NCBI GenBank assembly: GCA_028571685.1
Contig: CM053140.1
Location: 61,386,201 to 61,450,200, forward strand
DNA length: 64,000 nucleotides
Direction: 5' to 3'
Source of the DNA: Heterohyrax brucei
Lineage: Eukaryota > Chordata > Mammalia > Hyracoidea > Procaviidae
The translations under genes were made by a program, and so were the position numbers. A model generated the notes under the pieces. It did no database searches. It saw nothing but the letters and a program-made list of their open reading frames with translations, and was not told where the DNA came from. Positions 52,465 through 63,900 of the stretch are shown here, one piece after another (position 1 is the first letter of the stretch; each line of letters opens with the position of its first letter).

Positions 52465-53095
52465 CCTATACACATAAGCAAAACTGGGAAAGTCTGAATA
52501 GGGCTGGTTCAATTTTAACAATGTCAAAATGCTACACATATCATAATTGCTATGCAAAGTGTTATCACTGGAGAAAAGTGGACAAAGTACAAAGTATTAC
52601 AATTGCACGCGGAACAATTATCTAAATAGAAATTTCAATAAAAATTATTGCTGCGAAGAAGTAACAATGGTCAAACTTAAAAATGAGAGCTCATGAAGAA
52701 GAAATAAAACAAGCAATCAAATAGATAGCCAAAGGACTCTTTCTCAAGCTGCAAAACAGACTGAAATATGCAGATCAAAAGGTCTTACCTATATAGTTCA
52801 CAAAAAGTATATTCTAAGAAAACCTTCCTAAAGCTATAGAATGCTGTAAGTATCTCAACAGACAAGAAAAAAAAAAAACATTCAGTTTATCCTGTTCATA
52901 ATCTACAGTTCATGGCCCAAAGATTTTATATCTTGTCACAATGTCCTTCTTGTATAAAGCTACAGAAAGACAAGGCATAAAAGAATAAAAAAAAGACACC
53001 TATATGCCCTCTTTCAAGTAATTACTGTACCAAGCACTCTAGCCAAGGAAGAACAGAATTAAAATTAAGCACACAAGATGGATAAACACACTGCA
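52465..53095. other. Intronic sequence without recognised features
   Basis: AT-rich. Part may be old L1 tail (52470-52580). Confidence 0.45.
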
Positions 53096-53099
53096 GTAC

Positions 53100-53270
53100 A
53101 ACCATATAACAAAACACAAACAGTTGTAATCAATTCCAACATATGGTGACTCCCCCGCCCCGAGGGTACAACTGTGCTCCATGGTTTTCAAATGGCTGAT
53201 TTTTCTAACGTAGATAGCCAGAGCTTCTTGTGAGGTGTGGTTGAGTTGACAACCTAGGTGAGCCTAGCCC
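53100..53270 (-). mobile_element. AfroSINE, long form, diverged
   Basis: Minus orientation: 'agttgtaatcaattccaacatatggtgac', 'gtgctccatggttttcaaatggctgattttt', 'gtgtggttgagttgacaacc'. Confidence 0.65.
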
Positions 53271-53274
53271 AGTG

Positions 53275-53880
53275 CCTATGGTCTTTTCAATTGCTACATA
53301 TGCATGTAAAAGCTAGGTTAAAAAAAAAGAAGACAAAAGAAAAACTGATGCATATAAAACTGTGTTGTTGGCAAAGAGTACTTTATACAGGTCATCAGCA
53401 AAGACCAATAGCCAGAAAGATACCATGTTTTGGAAAAGCAAAGGGTCGATGAAAATGATGAAAATCTTCCATAAAGTAGACTGACACAACAGCTCAATAA
53501 TAGGCTCAAATATACCAATAATCATGAAGATGCAGGAGCAGGCAACATTTCCTTTTGTTATACTTACAGTTACCATGAGTTGCAGTCCATCCTACTGTCA
53601 CTAACAGCAGCCCTCATTAAGGGCATGGCAAATGTTTAAAAAAAAAAAAAAAAAGCTACTGAAAAAATTAAAGCAAAGACAACTGACAGTGTGAGATGAG
53701 AGGACCAATTTTACAGTATGAATGAGAGGATCAATGTTACAGTGTTCATTAAAGGCCTCACCAAGGTGGGGGGTCAGGGCCTCATATGGAAGGTAACTGT
53801 GGTTATAACATTTAAGCAAAGGACTTGAACAGTGACCTTGCTTAGATGGTGACATTTAAGCAAAGGATTTGAAGGAAGTA
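53275..53880. other. Intronic sequence with A-runs and small imperfect repeats
   Basis: Contains A17 at about 53637-53653, an imperfect repeat 'gagaggaYcaatKttacagt' (53700, 53727) and a pair 'acatttaagcaaaggaYttgaa' (53809, 53850). The minus-strand frames (53313-53576) run opposite the A-rich tract and do not look like a protein gene. Confidence 0.5.
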
Positions 53881-54197
53881 AAGGAACAAGCTTTTTAGAC
53901 ATCTGAGAAAAAATATTCAAACAAATGCAACTCTAAGTGCAAAACACTGAGGGCTGGAAAGCATGTCTGTGGCTCTATAAACAATAAAGACTGTCTTAAT
54001 GTCATGCCAAATTATATCATAGTAATGAAAAGTTTAGACCTGGGCAGAAAGCACATCAGTGGCTGCTGGAGGAGAGAAGGCATTAAAAAATTTGCATCAG
54101 AGGAGTTCATCAACAAAGTGAAGAGAAGACCTAAAGAATGAGAGAAAATATTTGGAAATCATCCATCCAAAAAGGGTTTAATATCCAGATACATAAC

Positions 54198-54355
54198 CCT
54201 CCAATTCCACTGCCACTGAGTCGATTCCAACTCATCAAGACCTTACAGGACAGAGTAGAACTGCTCCATAGTTTCCAAGGAGCACTTGGCAGATTCAAAC
54301 TGCCGATCTTTTGGTTAGCAGACACAGCATTTAACTACTGCACACCTGGGTTTCC
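54198..54355 (-). mobile_element. AfroSINE, short form, nested in L1
   Basis: 'actgccactgagtcgattccaactcatcaagacc' to 'ctgcacacctgggtttcc'. Short tandem-site traces of L1 lie on each side ('atccagatacataa' before, 'ccagaatacataaa' after), a likely TSD. Confidence 0.92.
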
Positions 54356-54851
54356 AGAATACATAAAGAACTCCTAAGTTCAACATAAGACAAACAACCC
54401 AATTTAAAAACGGGCAAAGGAGTTGAACAGACATTTCACCAAACAAGATATACAAAGGGCCTGCAAAAACATGAAAGGATGTTTGTATCATTCTTTATTA
54501 GGGAAATTCAAATTTAAACTACAGCTGTCACTTCACACCTACTCTAATGTCCATAATTTAAAAAATGGCAAACAACAGATGCCAGGAAGAATGCAGAGAA
54601 ACAGGAACTCTCATCCACTGCTGGTAGGACTGTAAAATGATACAGCTGGTGTAGAAAACAATGTGGTGGCTTCTCAACAAATCAAACACAGAAGTCCATA
54701 CAACACAGTAATCCCATCCTAGGTAGATAGCCAAAGAATTGAAAGCAGGGAACACAAACTGAAACCTGCATACCAATGTTCACTACATAGCTTAAAGAAA
54801 GAACTTAATATCCTTCAACAAATAAATGGATAAACAAAAGGTGGTATACCA

Positions 54852-55016
54852 AAAATCCAAATCAAACCCAGTGTTGTCCAGTTGATGCTGCCTCATAGTG
54901 ATCCTACAGGATACAGTAAGACTGCTCACTTTCCAATGAGCACCTGGTAGAGTTGAACTGCCAATCTTCTGGTCAGCAGCCAAAGCACTTAACCACTATG
55001 TTACTAGGGTCTCCAA
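54852..55016 (-). mobile_element. AfroSINE, short form, nested in L1
   Basis: 'gttgtccagttgatgctgcctcatagtgatcc' to 'cttaaccactatgttactagggtctcc'. Confidence 0.88.
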
Positions 55017-55574
55017 AAAGTGCTTTGTGTACACACAGTCTCTACCGTAAAACCTATATAAGGCCAAAACCTGTCAGAGAAGAAAAACACAAATATATTC
55101 CACTAAAACAAGCAATGGAAAAGTGTTAGGATCACATCCTATCAACAGTGGAACACTTGCAAGACCCACAAAAACAAAGCATTCCTGTAGAATTCTGGCT
55201 ATCATAAGTTTCATTAAATACTATTCAGCCACAGAGGGAAAAAAAGCCTGATATATGTTACAACATGGATGAACCTTGAAATCATTATGCTGTCGCAAGA
55301 AGACAAAAACTCAGTGATCCTACCGACATGAAATACTCAAGTGTTTACACACCAAAGTTATTAGTGGTTATAAGGAGTGGAATGGAGGGAGAAGAGAGGT
55401 ACTCAGTGCTTAGGGACAGTAAGCTTCTATGAAGGGTGATGAGAAAATATGGAACTATACAACGTTAATAGTTGAACACCACAATAAACATAGCTAATGT
55501 CACTGAACTATACATGTAAAAGCTGCTGAAATAGCAAATGATTTGTTAAATATATACTTAGTACAATCAAAAAA

Positions 55575-56345
55575 ATAACTGTTTAAAACATTAAGCAAAG
55601 TGTTAAGAATACAACCCAGTAAAAACACTGCTAGGTATATATCTAAAAGACTTGAAAGCAGGAATCTGTACACTAACATTCACTGCAGCACTATTTTAAA
55701 CAGCCAAAGCATGAAAACAATCCAAGTGTCCATCAACAGGCAAATAAACAAAACATGCTATATAAATGCAATTGAGTATTATTCAGCAATAAAGGGAAAT
55801 GATGCTCTGATACATGGCTATCACTTGGATGAACCATGAAAACTTATTTTGCTGAGCAAAAACAAGTCAGACACAAAAGGAAAAATACTGTATGATCCAA
55901 CACATATGAAATATCTAAACTAGGGAAATGCACAGACATCAAAGTTTATTGGTGCTCACCAGGGACTGAGAAGCCCCAGAGACACAGTGATTAAAGAACT
56001 TAGTTACTAACCTAAAGTTCAATGGTTCAAACCCACCTGCTCCATGGGAGAAAGATGTAAAAGTCAGCTTCTATAAAGATTTACAGTCTTGGAAAATCTG
56101 TCCAGGAGTGCTATGAGTTGGAATCAACTCAACAGCAGTGGGTACCAAAGGCTGGGAAGAGGGAGAAATGGAAGTTACTGTTCAATTAAGGGATACTAAA
56201 TTTCTGTTTGGAGTGATCAAAAATATCTGGAAACAGATAATGCTAACAGTTGTACAGCATGGTGAATGTAATTAATGTCACTGAACTGCACACTCTGAAA
56301 TGGTTGAGACAAAGTTACATATATCTTACCACAATAAAACTAATT
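55575..56345 (+). mobile_element. Second old L1 3' end with nested AfroSINE
   Basis: Repeats the region already seen just upstream: 'agacttgaaagcaggaat', 'ccaagtgtccatcaacagg', 'tattattcagcaataaag', 'gaatgtaattaatgtcactgaactgcacac'. Interrupted by an AfroSINE at 55970-56146. Either an independent insertion next to the previous one or a duplicated 3' half. Confidence 0.75.
55970..56146 (+). mobile_element. AfroSINE, long form, nested in L1
   Basis: 'gaagccccagagacacagtg', 'ggttcaaacccacc', central block 'gagaaagatgtaaaagtcagcttc', tail 'gctatgagttggaatcaactcaacagcagtggg'. Confidence 0.9.
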
Positions 56346-56574
56346 TTAAAGAAGTATCTTACAATGCTGATTATTTCCAAAAATTACTCAATATTTAACA
56401 CTATATGAAAATAAGTATTGAGAGCACTGAGGATTTTAGCTACACTTCTAACACTTATTTAAAAAAAAAATTTAATTGCTTAAAGTAACTTTGTTATTTT
56501 TCTAATTAAACAGTGAGAATGAACACACCGAAAGAATGGAATGGGAGCCATTAGAAAAAGATAATTACTGTCAT

Positions 56575-56700
56575 TATCATTATTTTTTTATTGTGGTGAC
56601 GGTTTCATGGGTATAAACTCTGATAAACTGAAACTATCAAATTATAAATTTAAAATATGTACATTTTCCATGTCAACTATATTTCAGTGAAGACTTTCTT
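56575..56700 (+). repeat. Old L1 terminal fragment
   Basis: 'attgtggtgacggtttcatgggtataaactc...gtacattttccatgtcaactatatttcagtgaag' is a common L1 3'-terminal pattern. Confidence 0.65.
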
Positions 56701-56784
56701 TTTAATATAAAATATTAGCACAGGAGTATGAACAGGTATTTCAATAAAACAAATGATCAAGAAACTGATCCATGTGTATGTTGT

Positions 56785-57125
56785 AGTAGTCAGCTGTGCT
56801 GAGTAAGACCCAGATTCAAGGTGACCCCACACACAGGGAAAGAAATGCTGCTCTGGTCCAGATGTATCATCCTTATTACTGGTTATGAATCAGATCACTG
56901 CAAGTCATAGGGGTTTCAGTGGCTGCTTTTCAGAAGCAGACTACCAGGCCTCTCTTCCTAACCTGTCTTAGTTTGGAAGGTCCACTAAAACCTGTCCAAC
57001 ATCACAACAGGCAAGCCTTGCCTATATGATGGGTGATGGCTATGCATGAGAATCTACTGGCTAGGAACAGAACCCAGGTCTCCAACACTGTATGCAAGAA
57101 TTCTGTCACTGAACCATTATCCCCA
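56785..57125 (-). mobile_element. Composite SINE: tRNA-Gly-like head, RTE-like body and tail
   Basis: Minus-strand order. The head at 57125-57050 has an A box TGGTTCAGTGA (57117-57107), 'cagaattcttgc', and a B-box-like GGTTCTGTTCC (57074-57064), resembling tRNA-Gly. The body (57025-56930) matches the 5' region of the RTE at 47.55-47.70 kb ('ccaaactaagacaggttaggaag', 'gtagtctgcttctgaaaag'). The last part (56925-56785) resembles the RTE 3' end. It differs from AfroSINE in its head. No TSD identified. Confidence 0.6.
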
Positions 57126-57132
57126 ATCCACA

Positions 57133-57855
57133 CAGTTTATGCTGTTGTTTTGGTTGCCATCATGTTGATTCCAACTCATGGTGAAACCATTTGGTATACA
57201 GTAAAACGGCTCCATGGGGCTTTTTCTGCTATAATCTTTACATAAGCAGATCACCAGTTCTTTTCTTTCACGCATGTCATGGATTGAATTGTGTCCCCCC
57301 AAACAAAAATATGTGTAGCCATGTGACTGGTCCATGATTCCCAGTATCTCGTGACTGTCCTCCACGTTGTGGTTTTCCTATGCTGCATGTTAAAGGATTA
57401 GGGTGGGGCTGTAAATCACTTCGTAGCATTACCTCCCTGCTCCACTGTAAAGGGAGTTTCCCTGGAGTATGGCTTGCCCCACCCTTAATCCTTTCATCAG
57501 GAAAGGGAAGCAGGCCGAGAATTGGGAACTTCACACCAATCAAGCAAGTAACATCAAGAGAACAGCCCCTCCTGCAGACCCGAGGTTCTTGCACCAAGAT
57601 GCTCCCTGGACAGATACTGATATAATACCGGACTTTCCTCCAGAGCCAACAAGGGGAGAAATCTTTCACTGGAGTAGACATCCTGAATTTGGGCTTGTAG
57701 CCTACCAGACTCTGTAAGAATAAACCTTCCTTTGCTAAAGCCACCCGCTCTGTGGTGTTTCTGTTAGAGCAGCCCTAGCTGACTAAAACAACACACCACT
57801 GATTAGGTTGGAACCCCAACTGTTAGGCTAGCAGCCAAGTACAAAACACTTATGA
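57133..57855 (-). mobile_element. AfroSINE split by an LTR
   Basis: Left part 57133-57274 (tail and central block: 'gccatcatgttgattccaactcatggtg...ataatctttacataagcagatcacc'). Right part 57791-57855 (head side: 'ggttggaaccccaactgttaggctagcagccaagt'). A 516-bp LTR lies between, flanked by acgca (57270-57274) and acaca (57791-57795), a 5-bp duplication with one CpG-type change. Confidence 0.8.
57275..57790 (+). repeat. Solo MaLR-type LTR nested in an AfroSINE
   Basis: TGTCATGGATTGAATTGTGT to GCTGACTAAAACA. It includes 'gtaaagggagtttccctggagtatgg', 'ctccctggacagata' and 'gtaagaataaaccttcc' (AATAAA). The frames over it (57277-57744, both strands) are not genes. Confidence 0.85.
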
Positions 57856-57896
57856 TACCTACAGAACAGTAATCCATGTATTTAAAAATCAAAGAA

Positions 57897-58082
57897 CCAA
57901 ACTCACTGCCATCAAGTAGATTCTAACTCACAGCAACCCTAAAGGATGACGCAGAACTGGCTCATTGGGTTTCCAAAGCTGTAATCATTACAGAAGCAGA
58001 CTGTTACATCTTTCTGCCATAAAGCAGCTGGTGGGTTCAAACCACCAGCCTTTTGGTTAGCAGCCAAGCACTTAACCATAAT
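57897..58082 (-). mobile_element. AfroSINE, long form
   Basis: Minus orientation, well preserved: 'ctgccatcaagtagattctaactcacagcaaccc', 'aagctgtaatcattacagaagcagactgttacatctttctgcc', 'gctggtgggttcaaaccaccagccttttggttagcagcc'. A good reference for the long form. Confidence 0.93.
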
Positions 58083-58084
58083 TT

Positions 58085-58530
58085 ATTATAAACAAGGTCT
58101 TTAAAAACAATAAATGGTGCTAGGATCATTAGTCACTCGTTTAATAAAATTAGTTACATCCTTATTTCCTACCATACAATACACAGAAATAAATTCCAGA
58201 CGCAGATGAAAACAGGTGTTTGGGTGATGGATAGCCTAAGAGCACCAAGTCAATGAAGTCAAATGCATTTTAAAACCCCAGGTTTTGCAAAATACATAAA
58301 TAAATAAAAATAAAGTTACAAGACAAATAGCAGTCCTATAAATCTAAGAAAAATAATATATGTGCCAAAAGAAAACATGTAGACAGAAAATTAAAAGAAA
58401 TATAGACAGACATCAAACACTGGAAAAGTCATTAATACTACAATAAATTTTAAGTTACATTTTACTAAGAGCTTTGCATTTTTTTCTTTTTTTGCAATCA
58501 GTTTGGGGAGCAAATTTTTTCTCAAGTAAA
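58085..58530. other. Intronic sequence without recognised features
   Basis: AT-rich sequence before the L1 5' end. Confidence 0.5.
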
Positions 58531-58534
58531 AACG

Positions 58535-59640
58535 ACAAGAGTAGGCGGACAGAGTCAAGATGGTGGACTAGATACACATCCCCTTAATTCCCTCTGAAAT
58601 CTAAGGCCTGGACTGATAATTAAATGGAGCTTTCTGGGAAGGCTATGTTTAGCACAGTGTAGCCTTACAGGTGGGGCCCAGCAGGGGACAATAGCAGGGC
58701 AGCTTAAGGCTGTCAGTTTGGACTATATGCCACTAAAGGAGAAGCTTCTCCTTCAATGGGCCCAGCTCTCAATAAATACCAGCTCCCAGGGACTGAAAAT
58801 AACTTGCTGTTTTTAACTTTTTTCCTTTTTGTTGGCCAGCAGGTAGTGGATGGACTAACCTGGCAGCTATGTTTAGCCACAGAGCTGAAGTGAACAGCGT
58901 GTAGAGAAACCACATTGTGAGAGCATGGCTCCAGACTCAGAGCACCACAGTCCCTTCACCACCTCTTTTTGGACTTCCATCACAGATTCCACTGTTTTGC
59001 AGCGGGCAGGACAGCTTGACTGGGATGCCATCTTGTTCAACTGGGAGGTGGACTTACCCAACCAGAGGCCTCAGCAGGGGCTAATTCCAAGGCTGGGAGG
59101 CACTGGCAGCCCAGGGAGTACTTTTCCAGCAGAAAAGCTGTGTTTGGCACAGTGTAACCTTACAGGTGGAACCTATCAGGGGATGATAGCAAAGCAGTAG
59201 GCTGTTCCTACTTTGAACTACATCACAGCATCTGGGGAAATCTAAAGAGATATCTCTGTCATCAGCCAAAGGAAGAGCCTGCCACCAGATGGCCTCACTA
59301 CTTTTAGAAACTGTCATATAGCTTTTAGCTTTTTAAAATAAAACTGGAGAAATAACTGTGGTGCAGCCTGAAGGCATGTTTTCCAGTTTTTACTGACCCA
59401 CATCATAGGGTCAGTTGATAGCCCCCCAGTGACTCCATAAGTAGGGTTCTGTCTTTGCCAGCCAGTAAGTGGAGCCTGCTACCCCAGAGAGTCCACTGGT
59501 ACCAGTCATTAGAGTACACAGATGTGCCTCAGCTCCTGTTGAGGCAACACCAGAGAAATGAAACAGCCTCTTGATGTCCCAAAAGGAACAAACCCTAGTC
59601 AAGCATTTAAACAAACATCCAACCGTGGCTGCAGAAAACT
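58535..59640 (+). promoter_or_regulatory. L1 5' UTR with two diverged repeat units
   Basis: Two segments align in order: 'ggctatgtttagcacagtgtagccttacaggtgg' (58640 onward) and 'agctgtgtttggcacagtgtaaccttacaggtgg' (59137 onward), an offset of about 495 bp. Each is followed by 'agcaggggacaatagcagggcag' or a variant, and by a 'ggccagcaggtagtgg'/'gccagccagtaagtgg' motif. The L1 promoter would reside here. Confidence 0.65.
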
Positions 59641-60650
59641 CCCAAAATAACCAAAGAACTTCCCAGATGAAGAAGACTTTCTAAAACTACCAGAGGTCGA
59701 GTACAAAATAATTATATACAAAGCCCTCTGAGACATTATACAAAATACAGCAGAGAAAAATGAAAAATTAACTAAGCTGTTCAAACTGATGGAACATCGG
59801 CATTCTGAAATCCGACAGATCAATAACAAAATTACTGAATTAGACAATTAGACAGAATTCAAAAACTGGAAATTAGACTTACTGATCCTGAATACAGAGC
59901 TACAAACACCAGCATTTATGAGAAATCAGAGAAAAGAAACAAGAAAAATGAAGAAGCATTAAGAAACATGTGGCACTCTTATCAAGAGGAATAACCTATA
60001 ATTAATTGGAATTCCTGAAAAGGGAGGAACTCTGAAAACACAGAAAGCACTGTTGTTGAGTTGCTGACAGAAAATGTCCCTGAAATTATGAAAGAGAACA
60101 CAGGTACCCAAGATGTGTATTGAATGCCACTAAAAATAGACCCCCAAAAGAAAGAAACCAAGACATATTACAATCAAGCTTAACAAAATGAAACATAAGC
60201 AGAAACTCTTAAAGGCAGCGAGACACAAAGCAAAGCTAACATTCAGAGGGAAGTCCTGTAGGCTTTCATCTGACTTCTCGGTAGAAATGATGTTGGCACA
60301 GAGGCAGTGGGATGACACATTCAAATCCTTGAAGGAGAAAATTTCCAACTAAGAATTATATATTCTGCAAAAGTGTCTTCCAAATATGAAGATTAAATTA
60401 AGACATTCGCAGATAAACAGAAAACTTAGAGACTTTGTGAAAAACCAAACCAAAACGACAAAAAATAGTGGAAGAAGCTGTTTGCTTAGAAAAACACAAC
60501 CACTTAAGTATATATTCAAAGAGGCAATGCAGGACACAACATTCAGAAACCTCCTCAGGGAAGGCACAAAACTCAATCAAAGCTATAATTTAAATGAGGG
60601 GATCCAGCAATCATATATGAAAACTAAGATACCATCACATTAAAAAAAAG
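59640..60650 (+). pseudogene. L1 ORF1 relic
   Basis: ORF1p is the RNA-binding trimer-forming protein of L1. Recognisable, in different frames: a lysine/glutamate-rich coiled-coil-like part (59690-59960), a 'LIGIPEKGG'-like block near 60005, then the RRM/C-terminal-domain region with ITIKLNKMKHKQKLLKAARH (about 60170) and CRLSSDFSVEMMLAQRQWDD (about 60255), and a final part at 60350-60640 in another frame. Several stops and frameshifts; not functional. Confidence 0.65.
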
Positions 60651-60931
60651 GGCTATACTGTAGTACTTATAGTCCTCCAAGATGGAAAGCAAGTTTAACA
60701 AGATCTGTGTAAGTTAAAATTTGATTTAAACTTAGATAATTATGGGGGATCATAGGGGTAGCCACAAAGCACAATAAAAATGCAGCATACCAAAACAGAA
60801 ACATTATACAGAGTCTCAAAAAACACAAAATCAAAACTGAAAAGGATGAAAAATCAACTCATAAAGAATGACTCACAACAGAACATTAAGAGCAACAGAG
60901 AAAACATCAACACAAAAATAAATACATCAAA

Positions 60932-63900
60932 ATGACAGCACTGAACACATATCTATCAATAATAACACTGAATGTAAACACACCAAACGCTTCAGTAGAG
61001 ATGACAAACGATATTTTGGATGAAAAGACATGCCCCATCTACGTGCTGCTTACAAGAAACTCACCTTAAACCTAAAGATATGAACAAACTGAAAATTAAA
61101 GAACAGAATAATATACACCAAGCTAACAATATTGAAAGAAGAGGTGGTATGGCAATACAAATCTCAGATAAAATAGACTTTAATGAAAATCCACCATCGT
61201 GGACAAGGATGGCCACTATTTACTGCTGAAAGGTTCAATACACAAGCAGGACTTAACAATATTAAATATTTATGTACCCAATACTACAGCATCTAAATAC
61301 ATCCAACTAACACTGACTACATGGAAAAATGAGATAGATCACTCCACAATAATAGTGGGAGACTTCAACACTCCCGCTTTCAGTATTGGACAGATCTTCT
61401 AGAAAAAAGCTTGGTAAAAACACAGAAGATCTTATTGCTACAATTAACCAATTAGACCTCATTGATAATATACAGAACCTTTTGCCCACCAACAGGTAAC
61501 TACACCTTCTTCTCTAGTAACATATGGAACATGTTCCAAAATAGACCCATGTGTTAGAACACAAAGCAAATCCCAGCACAATCCAAACCACTAAATTATT
61601 GCAAAGCATCTTCCCAGACCACAAAGCTGTAGAAGTCTAAATCAATAGCAGAAAAAACAGAGAGAAATTGGAACTCACAGAAACCAAACAACACTTCGCT
61701 GAAAAAGCCATGGGTTACAGAAGAAATCAAGGATGAAATAAAGAAATTTATGGATTCGAATAAGAATGAAACACAGCCTATTAGAACCTATGGGATACAG
61801 CCAAAGCAGTGCTCAGAAGTCAATTTATCTCTATAACTGCATACATCTGGAAGAAGGGACCCCAAGCCAAAGAATTAACCCTATAGCTTGAAAAAGCAGA
61901 AAGAGAACAGAGGAACCCCTCAGGCACTTACTAGAGAAAAACAGGGGAGGAAACAACTCAAATAAGAAATTAGATGAGACATATCACAAAAGATCCAACA
62001 AAAATCAAAAGTATCATAACAGGATACTATGAAAGACTGTACTCTGACAGATTTGAAAACCCAGAGAAAATGGACAAATTCTTAGATTCATATCACCTAC
62101 CAAAGTTATCACAAGGGGATGCAGAACAACTTAACAAACCCATCACAAAGCAGGAGATCGAAAAAGTCTTCAAAAAACGACCAATCAAAAAAAGCCCTGG
62201 CCCAGAATTCTACCAAGCTGTTGGCAGAAGAAGCAGAACAACTTAATAAACCCATCACAAAGCAAGAGATTGAAAAAGTCATCAAAAAACGACCAACCAA
62301 AAATCCTTGGCCCAGAATTCTACCCCCACAGAATTCCAATAAGCTTTTAGAGAAGAGTTAACTCCAATACTACTGAGACTATTTCACAGCATAGAAAGGG
62401 ATAGAATACTCCCCAGTTCATTCTATGAAGCTACTATAACCCTGATACCAAAGCCAGGGAAAGATTCCATAAAAAAAAAAAAAAAAAAGGAGAATTACAG
62501 ACCAATATCACTCATGAAACTTGATGCAAAAATCTTCAACAAAATCCTTGCCAACAGAATTCAACAATGTATCAAAAACATAATTCACCACAACCAAGTT
62601 GGATTCATACCAGGGATTCAAGGCTGGTTTAACATCAGAAAAACAATTAGTGTGATCAACCACATAAGTAACACAAACGATAATAATCACCTGATTTTGT
62701 CAATTGATGCAGAAAAGGCATTCAACCAAGTCCAACAGCCATTCATGATAACTCTAAGCAAAATACGAACAGAAGGCAAATTCCTCAACACAGTAAGGGC
62801 CATCTAAACAAAGCCAACCACCCACATCATCCTGAATGGAAAGAGACTGAAACAATCCCCCCTGAGAATGGGAACTAGACAAAGATGCCCACTCTTACTT
62901 CTCCTATTCAACATTGTACTAGAAGTTCTAGTCAGAACAGCTAGACAAGACAAAGAAATAAAGGGCATCTGCATCGGCGAAGACGTAAAATCTCCCTATT
63001 TGCAGATGATATGATTGTATACACAGAGAATCCTAAAGAATCCACAAGTAAAGTACTCAAACTAACAGAAGAGTTCAGCAAAGTATCAGGATACAAGCAT
63101 AAGTAAATCAGTAGGATTCCTTTATACCAATAAAGAGATCATTAAAAAAGAAATCAGCAAATCCATACCATTTACTATAACCCCCAAGAAGACAAAATAC
63201 CTAATAAATTTAAATAGAGAAATAAGAGATCTATACAAAGAGAACTACAAGAACTTACTGTAAGAAACTAAGACAGACTTACATAAATGGAGAAACTTAT
63301 CCTGCTCATGGATAGCAACACTTAACATGGTGAAGATATCTACTGTACCCAAAGGAATCTACATATACAATGCTACCCCAATAAAAATTCCACTGACATT
63401 TTTAAATGAGATAGAGAAACAAATCACCAACTTTGTTTAGAAAGGGAAGAAACCCCAGACAGCCAAAGCACTAATGAACAAGAACACCACACTGAGAGGC
63501 CTCTTACTACCTGACTGCAGAAGCTATTACACTGCCACAGTAGAAAAAACAGCCTGGTGCTGGTACAAAAAGAGACATATAGACCAATGGAACAGACCTG
63601 AGACCCCAGAGATGTCATCCCCCTCCTATGAACAGTTTATACTCGACAAAGGCCCTGAGATTGTAAACTGGGGTAAAAACAGTCTCTTAACAAACAGTGC
63701 TGGGAAGGTTGGATATCCATTTGCAAAAAAACTGAAAGAAGACTCCAATCTCACACCTTACACGACAACCAACTCAAACTGGATCAAAGATATTAAGCAT
63801 CAAACCTAAAACAATAAAGATCATGCAAGAAAAAATAGGATAAACAATGGAAGTTTTAATACACAATGCAGACAAACTTCAAAATCTAACAAACAAGGTA

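Larger units (their letters stand above)
54125..55565 (+). mobile_element. Old L1 3' end with two nested AfroSINEs
   Basis: ORF2/3'-UTR pattern in order: 'gagagaaaatatttggaaatcat', 'aaaacgggcaaaggagttgaacagacatttcacc', 'ctcatccactgctggtaggactgtaaaatgatacagc', 'attactcagccac'-like segments, and '...aatgtcactgaactatacatgtaaaa'. It is interrupted by AfroSINEs at 54198-54355 and 54852-55016, both minus. Confidence 0.78.

Noticed and set aside
57277-57744. Minus-strand frame of 155 codons and overlapping plus-strand frames
   Set aside because: They fall entirely within the solo LTR at 57275-57790. No protein motif is present, and the same LTR elsewhere does not keep the frame.
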